This document shows, one piece after another, positions 9,435 to 19,299 of a DNA stretch of 64,000 bases. Made by a program: the position numbers and the translations under genes. Source of the stretch: Lachnospiraceae bacterium. GTDB taxonomy: Bacteria > Bacillota > Clostridia > Lachnospirales > Lachnospiraceae. The stretch lies in assembly GCA_022799175.1 (NCBI GenBank), contig JAAWNY010000004.1, forward strand, positions 1 to 64,000, read 5' to 3'. Under the pieces are notes generated by a model. That model was not told the origin of the DNA and did no database searches. It was given only the letters and a program-made list of their open reading frames with translations. Each line of letters starts with the position of its first letter. Within the stretch, counting starts at the first letter, position 1.

Positions 9435-10127
9435 ATGCTGTATCCAACAATTGGGATACCTGTAATGGGAAAAGACCTTTTTCACCGCTACCAGCAATAT
9501 AAATATATCCGATGCTTGCGGCGAGCAGGCGCTTCTGTGCAATTGTTAGAACCGGATGCCTCCGAGGAAGGGCTGATATCCGTTTTGAATCGGTGTGTTG
9601 GTTTCCTGTTTCCTGGCGGACCGGATATTCAACCAGAACTATATGGACAGACGCCTCAGATAAATTGCAAAAAGCCAGATCGGATAAGAGATGGCTATGA
9701 GTCGGCGCTTTTGCGTATGGTTTTGACAGCAAAAAGGCCATTATTTTGTATTGGACGAGGAATGCAGCTTTTGAATGTTGTATTGGGAGGGACTCTGATT
9801 CAGGATTTAAAACTAAAACAAGAATATCCCCATATGGATTATCCCAATCGGTTATCAGCCACTCATCCGATTGAACTGGATTCGGACAGCTGGGTATCAC
9901 AACTTTTAGGTTCGGATACTGCGACGGTGAACAGTCTGCATCATCAGGCAGTGGATACGGTCGGAAGCGGGCTTTGGATTGCGGCTGACAGTCCGGAAGG
10001 CTTTCCCGAGGCGGTGGAGATTGAAAATTATCCTTTTAGCCTTGCGATACAATGGCATCCGGAGTATATGACAAGAGTTCCCGCTCAACAGCGGTTGTTC
10101 CAAGGGTTTGTAGATGCTTGTCGGTGA
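9435..10127 (+). CDS. Class I glutamine amidotransferase-like (gamma-glutamyl-GABA hydrolase / peptidase C26 type)
   Basis: PTIGIPV, FPGGPDIQPELYG, LFCIGRGMQLLNVVLGGTLIQDL (nucleophile position reads GRG instead of GCxG), VNSLHHQAVD, AIQWHPEYM. Confidence 0.8.
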   Translation: MLYPTIGIPVMGKDLFHRYQQYKYIRCLRRAGASVQLLEPDASEEGLISVLNRCVGFLFPGGPDIQPELYGQTPQINCKKPDRIRDGYESALLRMVLTAKRPLFCIGRGMQLLNVVLGGTLIQDLKLKQEYPHMDYPNRLSATHPIELDSDSWVSQLLGSDTATVNSLHHQAVDTVGSGLWIAADSPEGFPEAVEIENYPFSLAIQWHPEYMTRVPAQQRLFQGFVDACR

Positions 10128-10158
10128 TGTTTGGATATCGGAAAGGGAGTAAAAATAT

Positions 10159-10917
10159 ATGAAGCGATTATATTCCTGGAATGTAAATGGACTGCGTGCT
10201 TGTATGAATAAAGGTTTTCGGGATTTTCTGGAACGAGAAGATCCGGATGTGCTATGTCTGCAGGAGACGAAGATGCAACCAGAGCAAGCAGATTTTGAAT
10301 TTCCGGGATATCATTTGTATTGGAATAGCGCCGTGAAGAAAGGATATTCTGGAACACTGGTACTGACAAAGGAGAAGCCATTGTCCGTGATCAACGATCT
10401 GGGACTGGATCGACATAATACAGAAGGACGGACGATTACACTGGAGTATTTGGAGCATTATTTAGTCAATGTTTATGTGCCCAATGCACAAAACGAACTG
10501 GCACGTTTGGGATATCGAATGCAGTGGGAGGATGATTTCCGAGGCTATTTAGGAAGATTGAAGGAGAAAAAACCGGTGATCGTGACCGGTGATTTTAATG
10601 TGGCAAAAGAAGAAATAGACTTAAAAAATCCCCAAAATAACCGGAGAAATGCCGGTTTTTCTGATGAGGAACGGGGAAAGATGAGAGAACTTCTGGCGTC
10701 CGGTTTCGTGGACTCCTTTCGGTATTTGTATCCCGATCAGGAAAATGCATACAGTTGGTGGTCTTATCGCTTCAAAGCCCGGGAGCGAAATGCTGGCTGG
10801 CGAATTGATTATTTTCTGGTATCGGCAGGATATGAAGGACAGATTGAGGACAGCCGGATTCTAGCAGATCAGACAGGAAGCGATCACTGTCCGGTGGAGC
10901 TGATCCTGAAGTCATAA
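10159..10917 (+). CDS. xth: Exodeoxyribonuclease III / AP endonuclease
   Basis: YSWNVNGLRACMNKGF, DVLCLQETKMQ, VTGDFNVAKEEIDL, GWRIDYFLVS, SDHCPVEL. Confidence 0.95.
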   Translation: MKRLYSWNVNGLRACMNKGFRDFLEREDPDVLCLQETKMQPEQADFEFPGYHLYWNSAVKKGYSGTLVLTKEKPLSVINDLGLDRHNTEGRTITLEYLEHYLVNVYVPNAQNELARLGYRMQWEDDFRGYLGRLKEKKPVIVTGDFNVAKEEIDLKNPQNNRRNAGFSDEERGKMRELLASGFVDSFRYLYPDQENAYSWWSYRFKARERNAGWRIDYFLVSAGYEGQIEDSRILADQTGSDHCPVELILKS

Positions 10918-10950
10918 CAGAAATACTTAAAGAGTGTGAAGGAGAGAACT

Positions 10951-11871
10951 ATGACGGGAATCACGAGTGTACTGGCGCGAGCCGTGGCATTTATTTTGAT
11001 TATTGTTACTGGATATGGACTGAAGAAAAGAGGTTTTTTTCATCCAGATGATTTTTATCTGTTTTCGAAAGTTGTTGTTCGTATTACGCTACCTTGCGCG
11101 ATTATTTCCAATTTCAGTAAGATTTCAATGGACAATTCTCTATTATTTATGTGTGTAATCGGTCTGGTGAGCAACTTGCTGATGGTGATTGTTGGATTTT
11201 TGGTGAATTTGGGAAGAAGCAAACAGGATCGGGCATTTGGAATGATCAATTTGTCAGGATATAATATTGGTAATTTTACGTTACCATTTGTTCAGAGTTT
11301 TCTGGGGCCGGTAGGATTTGCCGCCACCAGTCTCTTTGATGCTGGAAATGCGATAATGTGTACGGGGGCAACTTACACGATGGCTTCCATAGCCGCTGGT
11401 ACAGGAGATCGACCATCCGTAAAAAACGTATTAAAAAGTTTGTTTTCTTCTTTACCATTTGATGCGTATTTGATTATGACAGTGTTTGCTGTTTGCCGGA
11501 TATCCTTGCCAGAATTGTTTACTTCTTATGCGGGGACAGTGGGAAATGCCAATGCTTTTTTGGCACTTTTGATGATTGGCATCGGATTTGAGATTCGCAT
11601 GGAGCGGGAAAAGTTGGCAAAAATTGTTCAAATTTTAATTTTGCGTTATGGTATGGGGGTTCTTATGGCATTAGCGTCCTATTTCTTTTTGCCCTTTGCC
11701 TTGGAAGTTCGTCAGGCAATCGCGCTGATTGCGTTAGGCCCGATTTCTTCGGTAGCGCCTGCCTTTACTGGAAAAGTAGGAGGCGATATAGAAATGGCTA
11801 GTGCCGTCAATTCCTTGTCTATCGTAATTAGTATCATCATGATCACTGGGGCTTTGATGATTTTATTATAA
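10951..11871 (+). CDS. AEC-family (auxin efflux carrier-like) transporter
   Basis: Membrane protein with GYGLKKRGFF, LPCAIISNF; ATG at 10951 preceded by aaggaga (track start 10936 is GTG). Confidence 0.8.
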   Translation: MTGITSVLARAVAFILIIVTGYGLKKRGFFHPDDFYLFSKVVVRITLPCAIISNFSKISMDNSLLFMCVIGLVSNLLMVIVGFLVNLGRSKQDRAFGMINLSGYNIGNFTLPFVQSFLGPVGFAATSLFDAGNAIMCTGATYTMASIAAGTGDRPSVKNVLKSLFSSLPFDAYLIMTVFAVCRISLPELFTSYAGTVGNANAFLALLMIGIGFEIRMEREKLAKIVQILILRYGMGVLMALASYFFLPFALEVRQAIALIALGPISSVAPAFTGKVGGDIEMASAVNSLSIVISIIMITGALMILL

Positions 11872-11908
11872 TCGATAACAATGTTTTAGTTGTACCAATA
11901 ACAATTGC

Positions 11909-11937
11909 TTGACTTTAATAAGGAGTTGTGTTAGAAT
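11909..11937 (+). promoter_or_regulatory. Sigma-A type promoter for the amino-acid ABC operon
   Basis: TTGACT - 17 nt - TAGAAT. Confidence 0.7.
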
Positions 11938-11967
11938 CATTTCCATGGCTTATGCGAGCCAGTAGTC

Positions 11968-12005
11968 AAAGGGGACATCGCTTCTGTTTGCGTTGTCCTT
12001 TTTGT
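11968..12005 (+). promoter_or_regulatory. Terminator-like hairpin in the 5' leader of the amino-acid binding protein gene
   Basis: AAAGGGGACATCGC-ttctgttt-GCGTTGTCCTTTTT between the promoter and the RBS. Confidence 0.6.
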
Positions 12006-12034
12006 ATTCAAATTTTTTATGAGGAGGAACAATT

Positions 12035-12895
12035 ATGAAGAGGAAAATGATGGCATTAACTATGGCTGTTCTGATGGCAGCATCTTTGAGTGCATGTAAA
12101 GGCAGCAGTGCCAATGATACGACAACTGCCACTACGACAGCAGATACAACAGCTGCTGAGAAGACGGAAGATACGACGGCTGCTGAGAGCAGTGAAGTGG
12201 CAGAGAGCGAGGCGAACGGTGCAGATAAAGTATATAAGATTGCAACCGATACGACTTTTGCTCCGTTTGAGTTTGAAAATGACAAGGGCGAGATGGTGGG
12301 GATTGATTTGGATCTTCTGAAAGCGATTGCCGAGGATCAGGGTTTTGAGTATGAGCTGGTAGTGGCAGGATTTTCTGCGGCAACGACGGGCCTAGAGGCT
12401 GGCGAATACGATGCCGTGATTGCAGGAATGTCTATTACCGATGCCAGAAAGGAAAAATATGACTTCTCTGAGCCGTATTATGATTCTGGTGTGGGTATGG
12501 CTGTCAATGCAGATTCCGATATCGCTTCCTATGAGGATTTGAATGGAAAAACGGTTGCTGCCAAGATTGGTACAGAAGGCTGTACTTTTGCTGAGTCGAT
12601 TGCGGATCAATATGGTTTTACCATTATGCAGTTTGAGGATTCTTCCAGCATGTATCAGGATGTATTGGCTGGTAATTCCGTAGCCTGTTTTGAAGATTAT
12701 CCGGTACTAGGTTATGAGATTTCCCGTGGCACAGCGTTCAAAATGCCGCTGGAGATGGAACATGGCAATTCCTATGGTTTTGCGGTACTGAAGGGGCAGA
12801 ATACCGAATTGTTGGAAATGTTTGATGCTGGCCTTAAGAACATGAAAGACAGCGGAAAGTATGATGAGATTTTGAATACTTATATTTCCAAATAA
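12035..12895 (+). CDS. Polar amino acid ABC transporter substrate-binding lipoprotein
   Basis: Lipobox ASLSACKG, Thr-rich linker, YKIATDTTFAPFEFENDKGEMVGIDLDLLKAIAE. Confidence 0.92.
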   Translation: MKRKMMALTMAVLMAASLSACKGSSANDTTTATTTADTTAAEKTEDTTAAESSEVAESEANGADKVYKIATDTTFAPFEFENDKGEMVGIDLDLLKAIAEDQGFEYELVVAGFSAATTGLEAGEYDAVIAGMSITDARKEKYDFSEPYYDSGVGMAVNADSDIASYEDLNGKTVAAKIGTEGCTFAESIADQYGFTIMQFEDSSSMYQDVLAGNSVACFEDYPVLGYEISRGTAFKMPLEMEHGNSYGFAVLKGQNTELLEMFDAGLKNMKDSGKYDEILNTYISK

Positions 12896-12934
12896 GGAAT
12901 TTGGTAAAAGACTTAGAAAAAGGGTGATGGTGAA

Positions 12935-13615
12935 ATGGTTTTTGTCGAGGTACTTGTACAATATTTTCCTTCTTTCTGCATAGCGCTGGGAGAGACTGTG
13001 AAGTTGACTGCGATTTCGCTGATCTGTGCGACCGTTCTGGGAGTGATTTTTGGACTTTTTAAAGTGTCAGGAATCCCCCTGCTTAAGATGATTGCTAATC
13101 TGTATATTGATATCATCCGAGGAACGCCATTGATGGTACAGGTGATGATTATTTTTTATGGACTGAGTCAGGTGTTGCGTCCCTATGGTTTTTCCTGGGG
13201 TGATATCGGTGGCAATTTTACGGCAGGGGCGGTGACGCTGAGTTTGAATGCTGGTGCTTATATGGCGGAGATTATTCGCGGCGGAATTGAAGCAGTGGAC
13301 AAGGGCCAGATGGAAGCAGCGCGCAGCCTGGGGCTGCCTTACGGCAAAGCAATGAGTAAAGTAATCTTGCCGCAAGCTTTCCGCACCATGTTGCCGTCCA
13401 TCATCAATCAGTTTATCATTTCCATGAAGGATACCTCTCTGATTTCTGTCATCGGAATTCGGGAGCTGACACAAAATGGCAAAATCATTGCGGCGAATTC
13501 GGCTTCCCGGGTGATGGCAATCTGGCTGGTGGTCGCCGCTTTCTATCTGGTAGTATGTACCGTGCTTTCCAAGGTGGCAGTACTGGTGGAGAGGAAGGTG
13601 GCCTATGGAAAATAA
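12935..13615 (+). CDS. Polar amino acid ABC transporter permease
   Basis: [38 protein letters not shown] loop; IRGTPLMVQ. Confidence 0.93.
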   Translation: MVFVEVLVQYFPSFCIALGETVKLTAISLICATVLGVIFGLFKVSGIPLLKMIANLYIDIIRGTPLMVQVMIIFYGLSQVLRPYGFSWGDIGGNFTAGAVTLSLNAGAYMAEIIRGGIEAVDKGQMEAARSLGLPYGKAMSKVILPQAFRTMLPSIINQFIISMKDTSLISVIGIRELTQNGKIIAANSASRVMAIWLVVAAFYLVVCTVLSKVAVLVERKVAYGK

Positions 13616-14339
13616 AAAGATTTTGGTAAAGAATTTAAAAAAGAATTTTGGTTCGCTGGAAGTGCTCAAAAAAATCAGTCTGGAGGTGGCGGAAGGTGAG
13701 GTGGTTTGTCTCATTGGACCGTCTGGTTCGGGCAAGAGTACTTTCCTGCGATGTCTAAACCGGTTGGAGAAGATTACAGCCGGAGAGGTTAATGTGGATG
13801 GTCATCCCATTTCCGATCCCAATATTAATATCAATCGAGTGCGGGAAAATATCGGGATGGTATTTCAGCATTTTAATTTGTTCCCTCATCTGACGGTCCG
13901 GGAAAATATTACGTTGGCACCGGTGGAGCTGAAAAAGATGGATAAAGAAAATGCGTCGAAAAAAGCAGTGGAACTTTTAGAACGGGTGGGACTTGCAGAT
14001 AAAGCGGATTCTTATCCAGGACAACTTTCAGGAGGACAGAAGCAACGCGTGGCCATTGCCAGAGCACTGGCAATGAATCCGGATATTATGCTTTTTGATG
14101 AGCCGACTAGCGCTCTGGACCCGGAAATGGTAGGAGAGGTTTTGGAAGTAATGAAGCAACTGGCGGCAGATGGAATGACAATGGTAGTGGTGACACACGA
14201 GATGGGATTTGCCAGAGAAGTGGCAGACCGGGTGATTTTTATGGATGATGGATATATTGTCGAGGAAGGAACGCCAGAGGAGCTTTTCGGAAATCCCAAA
14301 GAGGAGAGAACGATCAGTTTTTTAAATAAAGTACTTTGA
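13605..14339 (+). CDS. Polar amino acid ABC transporter ATPase (GlnQ-like)
   Basis: [45 protein letters not shown]. Confidence 0.95.
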   Translation: MENKKILVKNLKKNFGSLEVLKKISLEVAEGEVVCLIGPSGSGKSTFLRCLNRLEKITAGEVNVDGHPISDPNININRVRENIGMVFQHFNLFPHLTVRENITLAPVELKKMDKENASKKAVELLERVGLADKADSYPGQLSGGQKQRVAIARALAMNPDIMLFDEPTSALDPEMVGEVLEVMKQLAADGMTMVVVTHEMGFAREVADRVIFMDDGYIVEEGTPEELFGNPKEERTISFLNKVL

Positions 14340-14346
14340 GAAGATG

Positions 14347-14382
14347 AGCGTTTATGCGTTGTGGCATAGACGCTTGTTTTTG
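14347..14382 (+). terminator. Intrinsic terminator after the ABC ATPase gene
   Basis: AGCGTTTATGC-gttgtg-GCATAGACGCT followed by tgtttttgttt. Confidence 0.8.
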
Positions 14383-14607
14383 TTTCATAGGAAATTTAAA
14401 AAGGATGGTGCGATTGTCAATGAATTTCGATGATTTTCTGTCAAAAGGGGAAAATTGTTGTAAATCAGAAAATTGCATGAAATACAGGTGAAAAAATTCC
14501 GGTTGTGGTTTCCGGGAAAAATGGTATAATGAAAACAATGAGCAAAACAAAACTGTAGAGAGAATGAAACAGTTGCTTGCAAAAGCAAATGCGAATGGAG
14601 GGGTTTC

Positions 14608-14964
14608 ATGAAAGGACGCATCAATAATAAGCTGGGGGAAATTCGTATCAGCTCGGAAGTGATTGCCTTATATGCCGGTATGACAGCGGTGGAATGTTTT
14701 GGAATCGTCGGTATGGCAGCGGTTAGCATGAAGGATGGCTTGGTTAAGCTTTTAAAAAGAGACAGTCTGACCAAAGGAATCCATGTCAAAGTGGAGGATA
14801 GTCATATCAGTTTGGAATTTCATGTGATTGTAGCCTATGGCGTGAGTATCTGTGCAGTAGCAGATAACTTGATCGCCAATGTAAAATACAAAGTAGAAGA
14901 ATTCACCGGCATGGATGTTGATAGTATTAATATCTATGTAGAAGGTGTACGAGTGATAGATTAA
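14608..14964 (+). CDS. Asp23/Gls24 family envelope stress protein
   Basis: GEIRISSEVIALYAGMTAVECFGIVGMA...VIVAYGVSICAVADNLIANVKYKVEEFTGMDVDSINIYVEGVRV. Confidence 0.9.
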   Translation: MKGRINNKLGEIRISSEVIALYAGMTAVECFGIVGMAAVSMKDGLVKLLKRDSLTKGIHVKVEDSHISLEFHVIVAYGVSICAVADNLIANVKYKVEEFTGMDVDSINIYVEGVRVID

Positions 14965-14977
14965 GGAGGACCTACCG

Positions 14978-16714
14978 GTGAATATACGAGAAATTGACGC
15001 CCAGCTGATGAAACAGGCGTTCTTGGCAGGCGCTCAGGGATTGGAAGCGAAAAAGGAGTGGATTAATGAACTGAATGTATTTCCGGTTCCGGACGGAGAT
15101 ACGGGGACAAATATGACAATGACCATCATGGCGGCCGCCAAAGAGGTGGCAGCGCTGAATGAACCAACGATGGAAACACTGGCAAGAGCGATTTCTTCGG
15201 GTTCTTTGCGAGGAGCGAGAGGAAATTCTGGGGTTATTTTATCCCAGTTGTTTCGGGGATTTACGAAAGAGATCAAGATGTATAAAACCGTGAATGTACC
15301 GACACTCGCCCGCGCTTTTGTGCGTGGTACGGAAACTGCATATAAGGCGGTCATGAAGCCGAAGGAGGGTACGATCCTCACAGTGGCGAAGGGCATGGCG
15401 GACAAAGCTGTAGAAATGGCAGAGAAGACTGCGGATGTGGAGGAATTTGCCAAAGAGATCATTGCCCATGGGGATTTGGTATTGAGCCAGACGCCAGAAA
15501 TGTTGCCCGTGCTTAAGCAAGCTGGGGTGGTGGACTCCGGCGGACAGGGTTTGATGCAGGTGGTAAAAGGTGCTTTGGAGGGATTGTTGGGGAAGACGGT
15601 CGACTGGTCGGCGGCTGCCCAAATAGCAAAAGAACCGACTGGCATGGACAGTCAAGCAATGACGGAAAGCGTAGATGTATCCGATCTGGATACGGCGGAT
15701 ATTCGTTATGGCTATTGCACTGAATTTATCATCAATATCGAAACACCATATAATGAGGAAAACGAACAGGAATTCAAAACGTATTTGGAATCGATTGGGG
15801 ATTCTCTCGTGGTAGTTTCTGATGATGATATGGTAAAGGTTCACGTGCATACCAACGATCCGGGACTTGCAATTCAGCGGGCACTGACCATTGGTTCTCT
15901 CTCCCGGATGAAGATTGACAATATGCGGGAAGAACATCAGGAAAGGCTGATTCAAAATTCGGAGAAGTTGGCAAGGGACCAGAAAGCGGCGGCGCAGGCA
16001 AAGGAAAATGCATCAAGTGAGGAAGGAATGGCTGGAAAAAATCAACAGCCCCGAAAACCCTATGGTTTTATCGCAGTGTCTATCGGAGATGGATTGGGAG
16101 AGATTTTTCGGGGAATCGGCGCCGATTATCTGATTGAAGGTGGCCAGACGATGAATCCCAGCACGGAGGATATATTGAATGCAGTGGAACAAATCCATGC
16201 GGAGCGGATTTTTATCTTGCCGAATAATAAGAATATCATTCTGGCTGCGGAACAAGCAAAGTATTTGGTGGAAGATAAAGAAATCATTGTAGTGCCGTCG
16301 AAAACGGTTCCCCAGGGAATCACAGCATTGATCAATTTTATTCCAGAGCTCTCGGTTGAGGAGAATCTAAAAACCATGATAGAAGAGATGGAGCGTATTA
16401 AAACCGGTCAGGTTACTTATGCGGTGCGCAACACTCAGATCGATGGCATGGAGATTCACCAGGGAGATATCATGGGCATCGGGGATCAGGGTATGCTGGC
16501 TGTGGGAGCCAGTATTGAGCGAACGACAATAGATACTTTAAGAGCAATGGTTGACGAAGATTCGGAGTTGATTAGCATCTATTATGGCAGTGATGTAAAG
16601 CCGGAAGAGGCCAAGCGAGTTTTTGCTATGGCACAAAAGACATGTCCAGATTGTGAGGTTGAATTACATGACGGCGGCCAGCCAATCTATTATTATTTAA
16701 TGTCTGTGGAGTAA
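14978..16714 (+). CDS. DAK2 domain protein (FakA/YloV-like fatty acid kinase)
   Basis: NELNVFPVPDGDTGTNMTMTI, GARGNSGVILSQL, VDSGGQGLMQV. Confidence 0.93.
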   Translation: MNIREIDAQLMKQAFLAGAQGLEAKKEWINELNVFPVPDGDTGTNMTMTIMAAAKEVAALNEPTMETLARAISSGSLRGARGNSGVILSQLFRGFTKEIKMYKTVNVPTLARAFVRGTETAYKAVMKPKEGTILTVAKGMADKAVEMAEKTADVEEFAKEIIAHGDLVLSQTPEMLPVLKQAGVVDSGGQGLMQVVKGALEGLLGKTVDWSAAAQIAKEPTGMDSQAMTESVDVSDLDTADIRYGYCTEFIINIETPYNEENEQEFKTYLESIGDSLVVVSDDDMVKVHVHTNDPGLAIQRALTIGSLSRMKIDNMREEHQERLIQNSEKLARDQKAAAQAKENASSEEGMAGKNQQPRKPYGFIAVSIGDGLGEIFRGIGADYLIEGGQTMNPSTEDILNAVEQIHAERIFILPNNKNIILAAEQAKYLVEDKEIIVVPSKTVPQGITALINFIPELSVEENLKTMIEEMERIKTGQVTYAVRNTQIDGMEIHQGDIMGIGDQGMLAVGASIERTTIDTLRAMVDEDSELISIYYGSDVKPEEAKRVFAMAQKTCPDCEVELHDGGQPIYYYLMSVE

Positions 16715-16847
16715 TCAAGGTATAACTGTGTTAGAAAAACAGCTTGCCTATGAAGAAAAGACAGAGAAAAGCATGGGTGCATCGGCGATTGGCGCCGGTG
16801 CACTTTTTATAATATCAAAAAATTGTACAGGAAAGAAGAGGAAGAGT

Positions 16848-18908
16848 ATGACAAACCAGGATCCTGTGACAAGTTTGAAGGGAATTGGAGAAAAAACAGG
16901 CGTACTTTTTCGTCGTTTGGGAGTGGAGACGGTGGAGGAGCTGCTTCACAATTATCCACGAGCTTATGACACTTATGAACCACCGGTTGCTATTGGTCAG
17001 GTGCGAGAAGAGGGAGTCTATACGATCTGTGGTCAGCTTCTAAAGACAGCAACGGTGCGTCGATTTCAAAATATGCAAGTGATTGTAACCATGGTAAAAG
17101 ATTTGACTGGTAATTTGCAACTGACCTGGTTTAATATGCCATATCTGCGAACCACTTTACAAATGGGTCAAGTACTGGTGTTTCGTGGACGGGTGATAAA
17201 AAAGGGGAATCGTTTGTCTATGGAACAACCAGAAATCTATACCAGAGAAGCCTACAATGAGAAGCTTCAATCTCTGCAGCCAATCTATGGACAGACCAAA
17301 GGACTAGGAAATAAAGCGATTATGAAGGCAGTCGCACAAGCCTTAGAACAGAGACAGTTAGAACGAGAGTACTTGCCGGCAACGTTACGTAAAAAATATG
17401 AATTGGCAGAATATAATTATGCTTTGGAGCACATTCATTTTCCAGCGGATCAAAAAGAAATGCTAGCGGCACGGAAACGGCTGGTGTTTGATGAATTTTT
17501 ATTTTTTCTTCTGGCAGTGAGGCGTTTGAAAGAAAAACGGCAAGATATAAAAAGCAGTTATCGGATGGAGCCAGTGAAGGAGTTGCTTGATCTGCAGAAA
17601 AAGCTTCCTTACGCACTGACAAAAGCACAGCAAAAGGTATTGACAGAGATAGAAAAAGATCTGGAAAGCGGAATTGTGATGAATCGGCTGATTCAGGGAG
17701 ATGTGGGATCGGGGAAGACAATTTTGGCTGTGTTTGCACTCTTGCAGGCAGCGTATCATGGATATCAAGGGGCATTGATGGTGCCAACAGAAGTGTTAGC
17801 CAGACAGCACTTTGAGTCGATTCAGGAGATGTTCACTGTCCATAGAATTCAAAAAAAGGTAGTATTGGTGACAGGTTCCATGACCGTGAAAGAAAAGCGA
17901 ACGGCCTATGAGAGAATTGCTGGCCACGATGTAGACATTATTGTAGGAACCCATGCACTGATTCAGGAAAAAGTGGTATACGATAAGCTGGCGCTGGTGA
18001 TTACGGATGAGCAGCACCGATTTGGCGTAGGCCAGCGGGAGGCGTTGGAGCAGAAAGGCGTCAATCAGCCGCATATTTTGGTGATGAGTGCGACTCCGAT
18101 TCCGCGGACTTTAGCGATTATCTTGTATGGAGACCTGGACATTTCTATCATTGATGAAATGCCGGCCAATCGTCTGCCAATCAAGAATTGTGTAGTGGAT
18201 ACCGGATATCGAGATCGGGCTTATCGATTTCTAGAAAAGGAGATCGCTACTGGGCGTCAGGCATATGTGATCTGTCCAATGGTAGAAGAGAGCGAGATGA
18301 TTGATGCAGAAAATGTTCTGGATTATACTAAGCTTTTACGAAAAAAAATGTCGCCGGGAATTGCAGTGGAATATCTTCACGGAAAGATGAAAGGAAAGGA
18401 AAAAAATTCAATCATGGAGCGTTTTGCTGCCGGAGAAATTCAAGTGTTGGTATCGACCACAGTGGTGGAGGTGGGCGTGAATGTTCCCAATGCCACAGTG
18501 ATGATGATCGAGAATGCGGAACGTTTTGGCCTGGCCCAACTTCACCAGCTGCGGGGGCGTGTGGGGCGAGGAACTCATCAATCCTATTGTATTATGGTAG
18601 ATGGTTCTGGGGAAGAAGATACGCGCAAACGTCTGGATATTCTCAACCGCTCGAATGATGGATTTTATATTGCGTCAGAAGATTTGAAATTGCGGGGACC
18701 GGGGGATCTTTTTGGGTTGCGTCAAAGTGGGGAAATGGAATTTAAACTGGCAGATATTTTTACGGACGCTAATCTCCTGAAAATAGTATCAGAGGAGGTA
18801 AACCAGCTCTTGCATGAAGATCCGGAGTTGGATGGAGAGGAACATCGAGCATTAAGAGAACGGTTGGAAAAGTATCTGGGAAGAAGTTATGAAAAATTGA
18901 GTTTGTGA
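16848..18908 (+). CDS. recG: ATP-dependent DNA helicase RecG
   Basis: Starts MTNQDPVTSLKGIGEKTGVLFRRLGV (track ORF extends upstream to 16728); QGDVGSGKT, ITDEQHRFGVGQR, MSATPIPRTLAIILYGDLDIS, QLRGRVGRG. Confidence 0.95.
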   Translation: MTNQDPVTSLKGIGEKTGVLFRRLGVETVEELLHNYPRAYDTYEPPVAIGQVREEGVYTICGQLLKTATVRRFQNMQVIVTMVKDLTGNLQLTWFNMPYLRTTLQMGQVLVFRGRVIKKGNRLSMEQPEIYTREAYNEKLQSLQPIYGQTKGLGNKAIMKAVAQALEQRQLEREYLPATLRKKYELAEYNYALEHIHFPADQKEMLAARKRLVFDEFLFFLLAVRRLKEKRQDIKSSYRMEPVKELLDLQKKLPYALTKAQQKVLTEIEKDLESGIVMNRLIQGDVGSGKTILAVFALLQAAYHGYQGALMVPTEVLARQHFESIQEMFTVHRIQKKVVLVTGSMTVKEKRTAYERIAGHDVDIIVGTHALIQEKVVYDKLALVITDEQHRFGVGQREALEQKGVNQPHILVMSATPIPRTLAIILYGDLDISIIDEMPANRLPIKNCVVDTGYRDRAYRFLEKEIATGRQAYVICPMVEESEMIDAENVLDYTKLLRKKMSPGIAVEYLHGKMKGKEKNSIMERFAAGEIQVLVSTTVVEVGVNVPNATVMMIENAERFGLAQLHQLRGRVGRGTHQSYCIMVDGSGEEDTRKRLDILNRSNDGFYIASEDLKLRGPGDLFGLRQSGEMEFKLADIFTDANLLKIVSEEVNQLLHEDPELDGEEHRALRERLEKYLGRSYEKLSL

Positions 18909-18912
18909 GGAA

Positions 18913-18966
18913 AACAGGTCATCTGTCATGGTAATATTGAATGAAAGCAGATGAACCTGTTTTTTA
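18913..18966 (+). terminator. Intrinsic terminator after recG
   Basis: AACAGGTCATCTG ... CAGATGAACCTGTTTTTTA. Confidence 0.75.
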
Positions 18967-19000
18967 TTGTCAATGAAAAAGATTTTCTCAATATCTGCTT

Positions 19001-19299
19001 GATAAGCAGTGACAAAAGGTACGCCAAGGAAGCGGGGAGAAAAGCAACGGGAAATCGTCTGCTCCTTTTTCCGGTTTCGAGATTAAGAATTCCTAAAACC
19101 CCTGCCTTTTGCTAAAAACGAAACGAAAATATACAAACTCACTTCGTTCAAACAATGTATATTTTCGTTTCAACGCCAAATTCAGGGATTTAAGGACTTC
19201 TAAATCTCTGCAAAGTCAAAATATCGCAGACGATTTCCCGTTGCTTTTCTCCCCGCTTCCTTGACTGATTTTCTCGTTTCTTTCTCTAAATGGCATTGA
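19001..19299 (-). repeat. Copy 2 of the palindromic intergenic element (reverse complement of copy 3)
   Basis: 34-bp arms at 19028-19061 and 19227-19260 are perfect inverted repeats; core GAAACGAAAATATAC...GTATATTTTCGTTTC; overall homologous to 27672-27988. Confidence 0.93.

Noticed and set aside
9289-9900. 203-aa minus-strand ORF
   Set aside because: Antisense to the amidotransferase-like gene and the 9301 hairpin; no recognisable motifs.
13067-13735. 222-aa minus-strand ORF
   Set aside because: Antisense shadow of the ABC permease and ATPase genes.
15239-15955. 238-aa minus-strand ORF
   Set aside because: Antisense shadow of the DAK2-domain gene with no family motifs.
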